Program-made: the position numbers and the translations under genes
Assembly: GCA_002344345.1 (NCBI GenBank)
Contig: DDTL01000062.1
Location: 25,278 to 30,916, forward strand
DNA from: Saprospiraceae bacterium UBA2365
GTDB lineage: Bacteria; Bacteroidota; Bacteroidia; Chitinophagales; Saprospiraceae
Direction of reading: 5' to 3'
DNA: 5,639 nt
Notes under the pieces: model-generated
What the model saw: the letters and a program-made list of their open reading frames with translations, nothing else
Database searches by the model: none
What the model was told of the DNA's origin: nothing
Shown: positions 1 through 5,639 of the stretch, in pieces
Numbering within the stretch: the first letter of the stretch is position 1
Layout: each line of letters starts with the position of its first letter

Positions 1-33
1 TTCAGTCAGTACATGCCTAAAAGGGGGCTTATA

Positions 34-98
34 ATTTGTTGATATTCAATCGTTTACCTTTAGCTGCTGGGCCAAAATTCGATTGAAAATCAACAAAT
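34..98. repeat. 19-base inverted repeat near the left edge
   Basis: Positions 34-52 and 80-98 are inverted copies pairing at 18 of 19 positions (arms ATTTGTTGATATTCAATCG and CGATTGAAAATCAACAAAT), with a 27-base spacer. The single mismatch is A44/A88. No T tract follows on either side, so it is not a textbook terminator. The arms are followed at 98-111 by TCGGA, four bases, TCGGA. The arrangement could be the end region of an insertion element lying to the left, a protein-binding site, or a transcript-end stem-loop shared by converging genes. Nothing in the window decides between these. Confidence 0.6.
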
Positions 99-139
99 CG
101 GACTTTTCGGAGTAGACTCAACTTATAACACTAATTAAT

Positions 140-169
140 AAATATGAATAATTCTAATAATCCATATTT
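140..169 (-). terminator. Possible A/T-rich terminator of the transporter gene
   Basis: About 105 bases past the transporter stop codon, the minus strand reads AAATATGGATTATTAG followed by AATTATTCATATTT. This is a near-palindrome with one G-U pair and one T-T mismatch, followed by TATTAATTAG. It is the best stem-loop downstream of the gene, but it has almost no G/C and no clean T tract. A weaker candidate, AGCC/GGCT at 183-210 with a large internal loop, lies closer to the gene. Confidence 0.3.
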
Positions 170-273
170 GTCTATGAATCAGAGCCAAATTGTCCTTTTC
201 AGGGCAGGCTTAATCAAAAGATATCATAATGCGATCAATTTGAACAACGAAAGAATCAGGCAGCCAGGTGGTT

Positions 274-2526
274 TTATTTCAATTTTTGCTGCATCTGAAA
301 GTTGGATTCGATCATATAGATACGTTTAGTGAAATTGATCGCGCTGCGCATTTGGGCGATGATACCGAAAAACAGCATGCTGTTGCGGTTGCCAACTTCT
401 TTTTCCTTGATCCGTTTGATTTGATTTTTCCTAAGTTCCGTAAAAAATTCGATGGTCTTGAGATGCTTTTTCTCAAAATCTTCCCGAATTCCTTTTTCCA
501 TCAGGTATGTGCAATCATTGAGTAAGTCGATCACTTTTTCAGCGGCTATATCCAATTCTTTGGATTGATCATTCAATAAAGGCTTGTGATTGTTGTCGAC
601 ATGATGGAATGTATCCCAGGAAATATGTTTCAGCGTTTGGATCAGTTCTCTGATATAATAAAGATTTATGGTATAGTAATTACCCAATTCAGAATCGCTG
701 TCCTGAATCCTGGTGATGACTTTATAAATCTGATTTTGCTTGTTTTCAAAATTTTCAAATAATTTGGTATATTTTTTATAGTTTTTGCTGAGTATGTCAA
801 GGTCTTCTTTGTCAAGTCCTTTGATAGCGTCTGACAGTATTTCTTTATAGTTCTGGCTGAACTTTGAGAAATTTTTTAAATTTCTTTTTTTAACACCCTG
901 AATATCCAGGATTTTAACAGTTTCGTCCTCTTCATCTTCCAAAAGCAGCTTTTGAGCCTCGTTTTTTTTCTTGTGAAATGAATGGGTACGGAACAAAATA
1001 TATCCTACAATAATTAACATTCCGCCAACTGCATAAAAAGTGCCAAAAGAAAAGGCTAAAGCCAATAGGAAAGCGCCGGAAAAGGCAAAAAACCCTGTCA
1101 GGAACCATCCGCCAATAACTGAGAAAACACCTGTAATTCTGTAAACGGCAGTTTCCCTGCCCCACGCACCATCTGCCAGTGATGCACCCATTGCAACCAT
1201 GAAAGTGACATAAGTAGTGGATAAAGGAAGTACCAAAGTAGTTCCAATAGAAATAATGGTACTTGCCACTGATAGGATAACAGCTGCTCTGACCAGGTCA
1301 AAAGCCGGTGCATTTTTGCCAAGTGCAATTTGCTTATTCTGGAATTCCTGGCGGTCAAACCTTTTATTTATTGCTGTTCTTAAAGTTTGAGGTATATATT
1401 TTTTTAAATACTTTCCAGCCCGGGTAAATCCCCTGACCACTTTTCTGGACAATGTGGAAGAGCCAAATTTTTCGTATCCTTCTTCCTGGCGACCTAAACT
1501 AACCTCAGTCTCAGTCACTGTCCGGGCTTTTTTATTGACATATAGCGTAATCGCCATGATGATGCCCGATAGGAGTAAAAAATACGTCGGAGTACTGACA
1601 TTATCTGCCAAACCACCCATCAGAAATGATCCGGCTTCCTGGGTACTTGCAGTCCACATTTTGTAGGATTCCCATCCAGCCATTGGCACACCGATAAAAT
1701 TGACGAGGTCATTTCCTGCAAATGCCATTGCAAGAGAAAATGTCCCGAAAAGCACTACAATTTTAAATATATCGAATTTGGTAAACCAAATGAGTAATTG
1801 GAAAATTATTGCCCAACCAATAAATGAAAACAGCAGGATAAGATGGGCTTTGTTTTCGATCGTATTGACCATTTCCGGAGTCAGGAAGGAAGCGCCTTTC
1901 GCACCCTTCACCATCATGAAATACGTAATACCTACAATTGCCAGGCTGCCCCATACAGCTCCAAAGTATTTTACTGTTTTCTGGTAGTTAAACGTAAAAA
2001 TTAATCGACTCAGGTATTGAAAAAGGACACCAAAGGTGAAAGCAATACCCACACTAAGAAGTATACTGAAAACTATTGTGATCGTTTTTTCTGAGTTAAT
2101 ATACTGATACATTGACATTGCATCTTCCTGGGTCAGGATTTTGACCAGAACAATACCTACAGCAGCCCCCATCAATTCAAAAACTAGCGAAACTGTAGTG
2201 GAAGTTGGCATGCCGAATGTGTTGAACATGTCCAGAAGAATGACATCAGTGATCATCACAGCCAGAAAGAGAAACATGATTTCCGAAAAATAAAAATATT
2301 GGGGATGGAAAATTCCTGAACGGGCAACTTCCATCATGCCGGATGAAAATGTTGACCCGATAATGATACCCAGAGCTGCAACAAACATGATCACTTTAAA
2401 ACTGAATGCCTTTGAACCTACTGCTGAATTGATAAAATTGACTGCGTCATTGCTTACACCGACAATCAAATCAGAAATTGCCATAATGGCAAGTACGATT
2501 ACAAGTATCAAAAAAATTGTACTCAT
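274..2526 (-). CDS. PiT-family inorganic phosphate transporter with C-terminal PhoU/DUF47-like domain
   Basis: Inner-membrane permease that takes up inorganic phosphate, driven by a cation gradient (H+ or Na+; the sequence alone does not settle which). The 750-residue product is complete. It has the two-fold internal duplication of the PiT family (PF01384): ND-N signatures in GVSNDAVNF (23-31) and AGNDLVNF (270-277), and matching P-x-S-T-T motifs at 107-111 and 434-438. I count about 12 membrane segments between residues 4 and 512, split by a basic cytoplasmic loop at about 331-410. Residues 513-750 are soluble, charged and predicted helical, resembling PhoU or DUF47 proteins that accompany PiT permeases; this fused layout is common in Bacteroidota. 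The start follows an A-rich leader without a Shine-Dalgarno sequence and gives a membrane segment right at the N-terminus; the stop is TAA. It has its own promoter. The PiT assignment is firm; the identity and regulatory role of the tail domain are inferred. Confidence 0.93.
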   Translation of the reverse strand: MSTIFLILVIVLAIMAISDLIVGVSNDAVNFINSAVGSKAFSFKVIMFVAALGIIIGSTFSSGMMEVARSGIFHPQYFYFSEIMFLFLAVMITDVILLDMFNTFGMPTSTTVSLVFELMGAAVGIVLVKILTQEDAMSMYQYINSEKTITIVFSILLSVGIAFTFGVLFQYLSRLIFTFNYQKTVKYFGAVWGSLAIVGITYFMMVKGAKGASFLTPEMVNTIENKAHLILLFSFIGWAIIFQLLIWFTKFDIFKIVVLFGTFSLAMAFAGNDLVNFIGVPMAGWESYKMWTASTQEAGSFLMGGLADNVSTPTYFLLLSGIIMAITLYVNKKARTVTETEVSLGRQEEGYEKFGSSTLSRKVVRGFTRAGKYLKKYIPQTLRTAINKRFDRQEFQNKQIALGKNAPAFDLVRAAVILSVASTIISIGTTLVLPLSTTYVTFMVAMGASLADGAWGRETAVYRITGVFSVIGGWFLTGFFAFSGAFLLALAFSFGTFYAVGGMLIIVGYILFRTHSFHKKKNEAQKLLLEDEEDETVKILDIQGVKKRNLKNFSKFSQNYKEILSDAIKGLDKEDLDILSKNYKKYTKLFENFENKQNQIYKVITRIQDSDSELGNYYTINLYYIRELIQTLKHISWDTFHHVDNNHKPLLNDQSKELDIAAEKVIDLLNDCTYLMEKGIREDFEKKHLKTIEFFTELRKNQIKRIKEKEVGNRNSMLFFGIIAQMRSAINFTKRIYMIESNFQMQQKLK

Positions 2527-2570
2527 TTTATTTTATTTGTTTGGAAACCTGAAATTCTTTGAAAAAAAAA

Positions 2571-2592
2571 CCCTACAAATTATCCCTACAAA
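2571..2592 (-). repeat. Perfect 9-base direct repeat over the transporter transcription start
   Basis: CCCTACAAA occurs at 2571-2579 and again at 2584-2592 on the plus strand (TTTGTAGGG twice on the minus strand), with a 13-base period. The upstream copy overlaps the TTTG of the -7 element and the other lies just past the predicted start, so a protein bound here would block or modulate initiation. An alternative is a simple duplication that created part of the promoter. Confidence 0.5.
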
Positions 2593-2596
2593 GATA
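2589..2596 (-). promoter_or_regulatory. Bacteroidota -7 promoter element of the phosphate transporter gene
   Basis: The minus strand reads TATCTTTG, an exact TAnnTTTG match, 62 bases before the transporter ATG. Transcription would begin near 2583, giving a leader of about 55 bases. The nearest TTG on the correct side (2622-2624) is 25 bases from the element, farther than the usual roughly 19-21, so the -33 element is weak or absent. A weak -33 would be consistent with a promoter needing an activator. Confidence 0.6.
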
Positions 2597-2638
2597 AATA
2601 TCTAATATGAAATTATCATGACAATGGCTAAGAACCAG

Positions 2639-2660
2639 CATTAAATTAACATTAAATTCA
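2639..2660 (-). promoter_or_regulatory. 11-base-period direct repeat upstream of the transporter promoter (possible regulator site)
   Basis: On the plus strand CATTAAATTAA is followed immediately by CATTAAATTCA, so two 11-base units agree at 10 of 11 positions. An inverted copy, ATTTAAT, follows at 2664-2670. The repeat lies about 43 bases upstream of the -7 element, centred near -65, where an activator could touch RNA polymerase. Response regulators of the PhoB/PhoP type bind direct repeats with an 11-base period, and the downstream gene moves phosphate, so a phosphate-response site is a reasonable guess. The A/T-rich setting makes chance a serious alternative. Confidence 0.35.
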
Positions 2661-2793
2661 TATATTTAATTGTGTAATTTGATTGGCTTTTTGGCATTCA
2701 ATATTGTCAATTTCCACAATTTATACATTAACTTACATAAAAATCCCATCCTGGATCATAGACAATAAAACAGCCTCAAAGATTCTCCGGGAT

Positions 2794-2826
2794 AAAAAAA
2801 GGAGTGACAAAATTATCACTCCTTTT
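2794..2826 (-). terminator. Intrinsic terminator of the rpsO-pnp unit
   Basis: Fifty-six bases beyond the pnp stop codon the minus strand forms AAAAGGAGTGA paired perfectly with TCACTCCTTTT, with one further closing U-G pair and a loop of six bases. The 3' arm runs into a tract of seven T residues. The closing wobble pair and the longer T tract both favour the minus strand. The plus-strand direction has only TTTTATGTT after its stem and would be a weaker terminator. Confidence 0.85.
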
Positions 2827-2881
2827 ATGTTATACTGATCAGATTGTCAATCAGATGATTCTTCCTTTAACAGGCACCTAT

Positions 2882-5179
2882 TCAGGATTTCCTGCGATCA
2901 TCATGGTGGCCCCTGTTGTCTCTGCCACGATTTGGACGGTAGTCTTTCCGACCTTGATTCGCGCCTTCCTGATTGCTCCTTCTATCCGCATGATCCGAAC
3001 TTCCTTCTCTTTCATGTCTTGGTCTGGATTCATCTTCGTCCTTGATAAAATCAGGCTTTGGCATCAAAGCTTTTCTGGATAATTTCAGCTTTCCTGTTTT
3101 TTCATCAACTCCGATGAGTTTGACTTTGAATTTATCTCCTTCAGATATGACTTCCTCAACGTTTGCAATCCTGGAATGTGATAATTCAGAGACGTGAACC
3201 AGACCACTTTGTTTTTTCAGGAATCCAACAAAAACGCCATATGGCATCACAGATTGAACCACGGCATCATAGACATCACCAATCTGTGGAACATGGGTCA
3301 TTCCTCTGATAATGTCTGCTGCCATGTCTATGGACTCTTTGTTGGAACTGCTGATCTGAACCATTCCTTTATCACCTATCTCTTCAATAGTAATCACCGT
3401 ACCCGTCTGTGCCTGAATCTCCTGTATCACTTTGCCTCCGGGTCCGATCACCTCACCGATCTGTTCTTTCTTGATTTCAATGGTCATCAGCCTCGGAGCA
3501 TGTGGTTTCAGATCGTCATTTGGCTGAGCAATGGTTTTATTCATTTCACCCAATATATGCAATCGGCCGGCTTTAGCCTGTTCCAATGCTTGTCCCAGCA
3601 ATTCAAAAGAAAGCCCGTCGATTTTGATGTCCATCTGACAGGCAACTATGCCGTTTGCTGTTCCTGTAACTTTAAAGTCCATATCTCCCAATGCATCTTC
3701 ATCACCAAGTATATCGGATAAAATGGCATTTTTTCCATCTTCTGATATCATGCCCATGGCTATGCCGCTGACAGCAGATGTTATTGGCACACCACCATCC
3801 ATCATGGCAAGTGCTCCGGCACAAACTGTGGCCATAGAAGATGAACCATTCGATTCCAAAATGTCAGAAACAATTCTTAGCGTATATGGAAAATCATCGG
3901 GGATCACTTTTTTCAAAGACCTTCCAGCCAGATTTCCATGGCCAACTTCACGTCTTCCCGGACCTCTGTTTGGTTTTACTTCCCCAACGGACAAGGCAGG
4001 AAAGTTATAATGTAACATGAATTTTTCAAAATAGGAATCCAGTGCGGTGTCAACCATCATTTTGTCCAGTTTTGTACCTAATGTGATGGTTGCAAGGGCC
4101 TGGGTTTCACCCCTGGTAAAAATTGCTGAACCATGTGTGGAAGGCAGATAGCCGATCTCCGACCAGATGGGCCTGATTTGGTCTGTTGCTCTGCCGTCCA
4201 GTCTCTGACCTTTATCCAAAACCATCATCCGGATGATGTGTTTTTTAAGTTTGTCAAAGTACTTATCAATCAATGGATTGCTTTCTTCATACCATTCTTC
4301 CCCTTTTTCTTCCAAAAGCTTTTCATGAAGACTGGTGTTCAGTGCTGAAAGTTTATCTTTACGTTCATGTTTGCCAAGCGCCCCATGTGCAATTTCGCTG
4401 ATGATCGCTGAACAGAAATTTTCTACATATTCTTTCAATTGGGTATCTTCAATCTCTGGTTCAATAGTTCTTTTAACCAAAGCTTTTTCACCAACAAGTC
4501 TTGCCAGTTCCAATTGGGCATCACATTGTAATTTGATCGCTTCATGACCGACCTTAATGGCTTCGATCAATTCACTTTCTTCGCATTCGTTGGCTTCACC
4601 TTCTACCATCATCAGGTTATCCCTGGTGGCTGCAACGATGATGTCCAGGGTAGCTGATGTAAGAAGGCTTCTGTTTGGGTTAACTACATATTCGCCATTT
4701 ATTTTAGCGACGCGAACTTCAGAAATCGGGCCATCCCATGGAATGTCGGATACAGACAATGCAGTTGATGCTGCCAGGCCAACCAGTGTATCTGGCATGG
4801 TTTCCTTATCAGCTGACAGTAAATAGATCAAGACCTGGGTTTCATTCATGTAGTGATCCGGGAATAAAGGTCTGATCGCGCGGTCTACCAATCTGGAAAT
4901 GAGTACTTCATAGTCAGACAACTTGGTTTCTCTTCTGAAAAAATTCCCGGGTATTCTGCCCGCAGCTGCAAATTTTTCCTGATAATCTACGGACAATGGA
5001 AAGAATTCCTGTCCTTCTTTTGCTTCGTGATTCGATACTACTGTTGCCAGAATGATCGTATCTCCTTGTTTTACGACGGCTGAACCATGCGCCTGCATAG
5101 CCAGTTTTCCTGTTTCCAGGATAATTTCTCTACCATCGGGCAATTGAAAAGTGGTAGAGATTGGAATTTGTTTTCCCAT
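2882..5179 (-). CDS. pnp: Polynucleotide phosphorylase (polyribonucleotide nucleotidyltransferase)
   Basis: PNPase removes nucleotides from RNA 3' ends with phosphate, releasing nucleoside diphosphates, and can run in reverse to add tails; it acts in the cytoplasm as a ring-shaped trimer in mRNA turnover. The 765-residue product is complete. In order it has the first RNase PH domain (about 10-145) with the FFRRE RNA-contact motif at 80-84, the all-helical linker domain (about 150-320), the second RNase PH domain (about 325-545) with the phosphate-binding SNGSSSM stretch at 443-449, and catalytic Asp495, Asp501 and Lys503 in GDEDALGDMDFK, matching E. coli Asp486, Asp492 and Lys494. A KH domain (about 562-626, GPGG loop at 579-582) and an S1 domain (about 632-703) follow. 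The last 60 or so residues are low-complexity and rich in Arg, Asp, Gly, Asn and His, making the protein longer than the 711-residue E. coli enzyme. The ATG has no Shine-Dalgarno sequence; the stop is TGA. It is probably co-transcribed with rpsO. Confidence 0.98.
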   Translation of the reverse strand: MGKQIPISTTFQLPDGREIILETGKLAMQAHGSAVVKQGDTIILATVVSNHEAKEGQEFFPLSVDYQEKFAAAGRIPGNFFRRETKLSDYEVLISRLVDRAIRPLFPDHYMNETQVLIYLLSADKETMPDTLVGLAASTALSVSDIPWDGPISEVRVAKINGEYVVNPNRSLLTSATLDIIVAATRDNLMMVEGEANECEESELIEAIKVGHEAIKLQCDAQLELARLVGEKALVKRTIEPEIEDTQLKEYVENFCSAIISEIAHGALGKHERKDKLSALNTSLHEKLLEEKGEEWYEESNPLIDKYFDKLKKHIIRMMVLDKGQRLDGRATDQIRPIWSEIGYLPSTHGSAIFTRGETQALATITLGTKLDKMMVDTALDSYFEKFMLHYNFPALSVGEVKPNRGPGRREVGHGNLAGRSLKKVIPDDFPYTLRIVSDILESNGSSSMATVCAGALAMMDGGVPITSAVSGIAMGMISEDGKNAILSDILGDEDALGDMDFKVTGTANGIVACQMDIKIDGLSFELLGQALEQAKAGRLHILGEMNKTIAQPNDDLKPHAPRLMTIEIKKEQIGEVIGPGGKVIQEIQAQTGTVITIEEIGDKGMVQISSSNKESIDMAADIIRGMTHVPQIGDVYDAVVQSVMPYGVFVGFLKKQSGLVHVSELSHSRIANVEEVISEGDKFKVKLIGVDEKTGKLKLSRKALMPKPDFIKDEDESRPRHEREGSSDHADRRSNQEGANQGRKDYRPNRGRDNRGHHDDRRKS

Positions 5180-5208
5180 GAAAATATCTGTTTATTATTT
5201 TGAAAATG

Positions 5209-5225
5209 TTCCGCCCCTTGCGGAA
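5209..5225 (-). promoter_or_regulatory. Stem-loop in the pnp leader
   Basis: The minus strand reads TTCCGC, AAGGG, GCGGAA: a perfect, GC-rich 6-pair stem with a 5-base loop, ending 29 bases before the pnp start codon and followed by CATTTTC. In other bacteria the pnp leader contains a stem cut by RNase III, after which PNPase represses its own synthesis. This hairpin is placed where such an element could act, but the 6-pair stem is short for RNase III. It could also be a small intrinsic terminator or simply a leader structure that keeps the A/U-rich start region open. Confidence 0.45.
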
Positions 5226-5240
5226 GGTGAGATTAATTGA

Positions 5241-5255
5241 AGCAGTCTGTCTGCT
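5241..5255 (-). repeat. Short stem-loop in the rpsO-pnp gap
   Basis: AGCAG and CTGCT form a perfect 5-pair stem around a 5-base loop, the second of three successive stem-loops between rpsO and pnp. On its own it is weak and could be chance. It is listed because it sits between two stronger hairpins in a gap that is probably transcribed. Confidence 0.35.
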
Positions 5256-5268
5256 ATATTCCTGAAAG

Positions 5269-5302
5269 CAAAATGGAGTGCTTTGTCAAACACCCCATTT
5301 TG
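5269..5302 (-). terminator. Stem-loop after rpsO (attenuator or RNA-processing site)
   Basis: Directly after the rpsO stop codon the minus-strand RNA can form a 15-pair stem with a GACA tetraloop: CAAAATGGGGTGTTT pairs with AAGCACTCCATTTTG. Two of the pairs are G-U, at 5277/5294 and 5281/5290. On the plus strand these positions are A-C mismatches, so the structure is complete only in the rpsO-pnp transcript. The sequence after the stem (CTTTC) is only weakly U-rich, so it is more likely a partial terminator, 3'-end stabiliser or nuclease processing site than a full stop. In E. coli the same gap carries a terminator and RNase III processing sites; the analogous role here is inference. Confidence 0.65.
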
Positions 5303-5303
5303 A

Positions 5304-5579
5304 TTATTTTCTGATTCCTAATTCTTTGATCAATTCCCTGTATTTGACAATGTCTTTTCGTTGCAAATAAGCAAGATATTTTCTTCTTCGACCAACTTTT
5401 GTCAAAAGCGCTTTTCTTCCCGCCTGATCTTTTTTGTTGGCAGTCAAATGTACTGTGAGGTTTTTTACCTCCATGGTAAGCAGGGCTATCTGTGCCTCAA
5501 TGGAACCGCTGTTCTGTTCTGAACCGCCAAATTCCTTAAATAAGGACTTTTTTACTTCTGTTGTTATTTTTACACTCAT
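5304..5579 (-). CDS. rpsO: 30S ribosomal protein S15
   Basis: Small-subunit ribosomal protein S15, which binds the central domain of 16S rRNA early in 30S assembly and contributes to a bridge with the 50S subunit. The 91-residue product is close to the 89 residues of the E. coli protein and is complete. Family landmarks are in order: FGG near residues 17-19, the GSIEAQIALLT segment at 25-35, His44 and the KKD triplet at 49-51 (the rRNA-binding loop), RRRKYLAYL at 64-72, RKD at 74-76, and the terminal LIKELGIRK. The ATG start gives the normal N-terminus, and the stop is TAA. The leader just before the ATG is A-rich with no Shine-Dalgarno sequence, which is usual in Bacteroidota. pnp follows after 124 bases on the same strand, the classic rpsO-pnp order. 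The short leader (about 40 bases) shows no obvious S15-binding pseudoknot of the E. coli type, so autoregulation cannot be claimed. Confidence 0.98.
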   Translation of the reverse strand: MSVKITTEVKKSLFKEFGGSEQNSGSIEAQIALLTMEVKNLTVHLTANKKDQAGRKALLTKVGRRRKYLAYLQRKDIVKYRELIKELGIRK

Positions 5580-5626
5580 TTTTTTTAATTTACCAAAATC
5601 AATTACGAAAATTTTCTTTAGCGGCG

Positions 5627-5634
5627 CAAAGGTA
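5627..5634 (-). promoter_or_regulatory. Bacteroidota -7 promoter element of rpsO(-pnp)
   Basis: The minus strand reads TACCTTTG, an exact match to the TAnnTTTG -7 element recognised by the primary sigma factor of Bacteroidota. It lies about 48 bases before the rpsO start codon, so transcription should begin near 5620 and leave a leader of roughly 40 bases. The matching -33 TTG element would lie beyond the right edge of the window and cannot be seen. No second copy of the motif occurs between rpsO and pnp, so this is probably the promoter for both genes. Confidence 0.7.
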
Positions 5635-5639
5635 TATAT

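Larger units (their letters stand above)
2527..2881. other. Intergenic region between pnp and the phosphate transporter gene
   Basis: This 355-base A/T-rich gap separates two same-strand transcription units. From right to left it holds the pnp 3' untranslated region and terminator, then about 130 bases (roughly 2661-2793) in which I see no gene, RNA or convincing motif. Next come an 11-base-period direct repeat, a TAnnTTTG promoter element, a 9-base direct repeat over the start region, and the untranslated leader of the transporter gene. Short open frames reading the other way have no recognisable product and are not supported. Confidence 0.8.

Noticed and set aside
1..42. A 13-codon frame open from the left edge, ending in TGA, that might be the C-terminus of a gene outside the window.
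   Set aside because: Too short to identify or to separate from chance; recorded only as context for the inverted repeat.
144..329. A 61-codon plus-strand open frame at the left end.
   Set aside because: It runs into the 3' end of the transporter gene on the opposite strand, its start sits in an A/T-rich palindrome, its composition is unremarkable, and no promoter precedes it.
2808..2815. TAATTTTG on the minus strand, a TAnnTTTG promoter match.
   Set aside because: It falls in the loop and inner stem of the pnp terminator, more than 200 bases from the next gene, so it is most likely accidental.
2804..3082. A 92-codon plus-strand open frame across the pnp terminator and pnp 3' end.
   Set aside because: It starts within the terminator stem and overlaps pnp coding sequence antisense; no recognisable protein features.
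3194..3721. A 175-codon plus-strand open frame antisense to pnp.
   Set aside because: It lies wholly inside the clearly coding pnp sequence, has no recognisable domain and no promoter element. It is a by-product of pnp codon use.
1..5639. tRNA or rRNA genes, CRISPR arrays and riboswitches.
   Set aside because: No cloverleaf, spaced repeat array or known aptamer consensus was found by eye on either strand.

Overview
The window reads as chromosomal DNA of a member of the Bacteroidota. Three things point there: two promoter elements of the TAnnTTTG type used by the primary sigma factor of that phylum, A/T-rich leaders without Shine-Dalgarno sequences in front of all three start codons, and a long phosphate permease with a C-terminal helical (PhoU/DUF47-like) extension of the kind found in that phylum. 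The genus cannot be fixed from this sequence. All three supported genes lie on the minus strand, so transcription runs from the right edge to the left.

Right part (about 5180-5639): the end of the promoter region and the complete rpsO gene (ribosomal protein S15), followed by a 124-base gap containing three consecutive stem-loops. The strongest of these uses two G-U pairs that exist only in the minus-strand RNA. No promoter motif is visible in the gap, so pnp is probably read from the rpsO promoter, with the stem-loops tuning read-through or RNA stability.

Middle (2882-5179): complete pnp, polynucleotide phosphorylase, with all catalytic residues, KH and S1 domains, and a charged, disordered C-terminal tail. 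It is followed by a good intrinsic terminator at 2794-2826, which closes the rpsO-pnp unit. rpsO-pnp is a classic conserved gene pair linking ribosome synthesis and mRNA turnover.

Gap 2527-2881: holds the pnp terminator, a stretch with no recognisable gene, then a promoter for the next gene. An 11-base-period direct repeat lies upstream of that promoter and a perfect 9-base direct repeat overlaps its start region. Both are candidate regulatory sites.

Left-middle (274-2526): complete gene for a 750-residue PiT-family inorganic phosphate transporter with a cytoplasmic helical C-terminal domain. It has its own promoter and is a separate transcription unit.

Left end (1-273): no supported gene. 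It holds an A/T-rich stem-loop that may end the transporter transcript, and a striking 19-base inverted repeat (18 of 19 paired) at 34-98 followed by a TCGGA direct repeat. This could be a terminator or the border of an insertion element lying outside the window. I see no clearly new biological system here; the regulatory repeats and the left-end inverted repeat are the parts that the genes do not explain.
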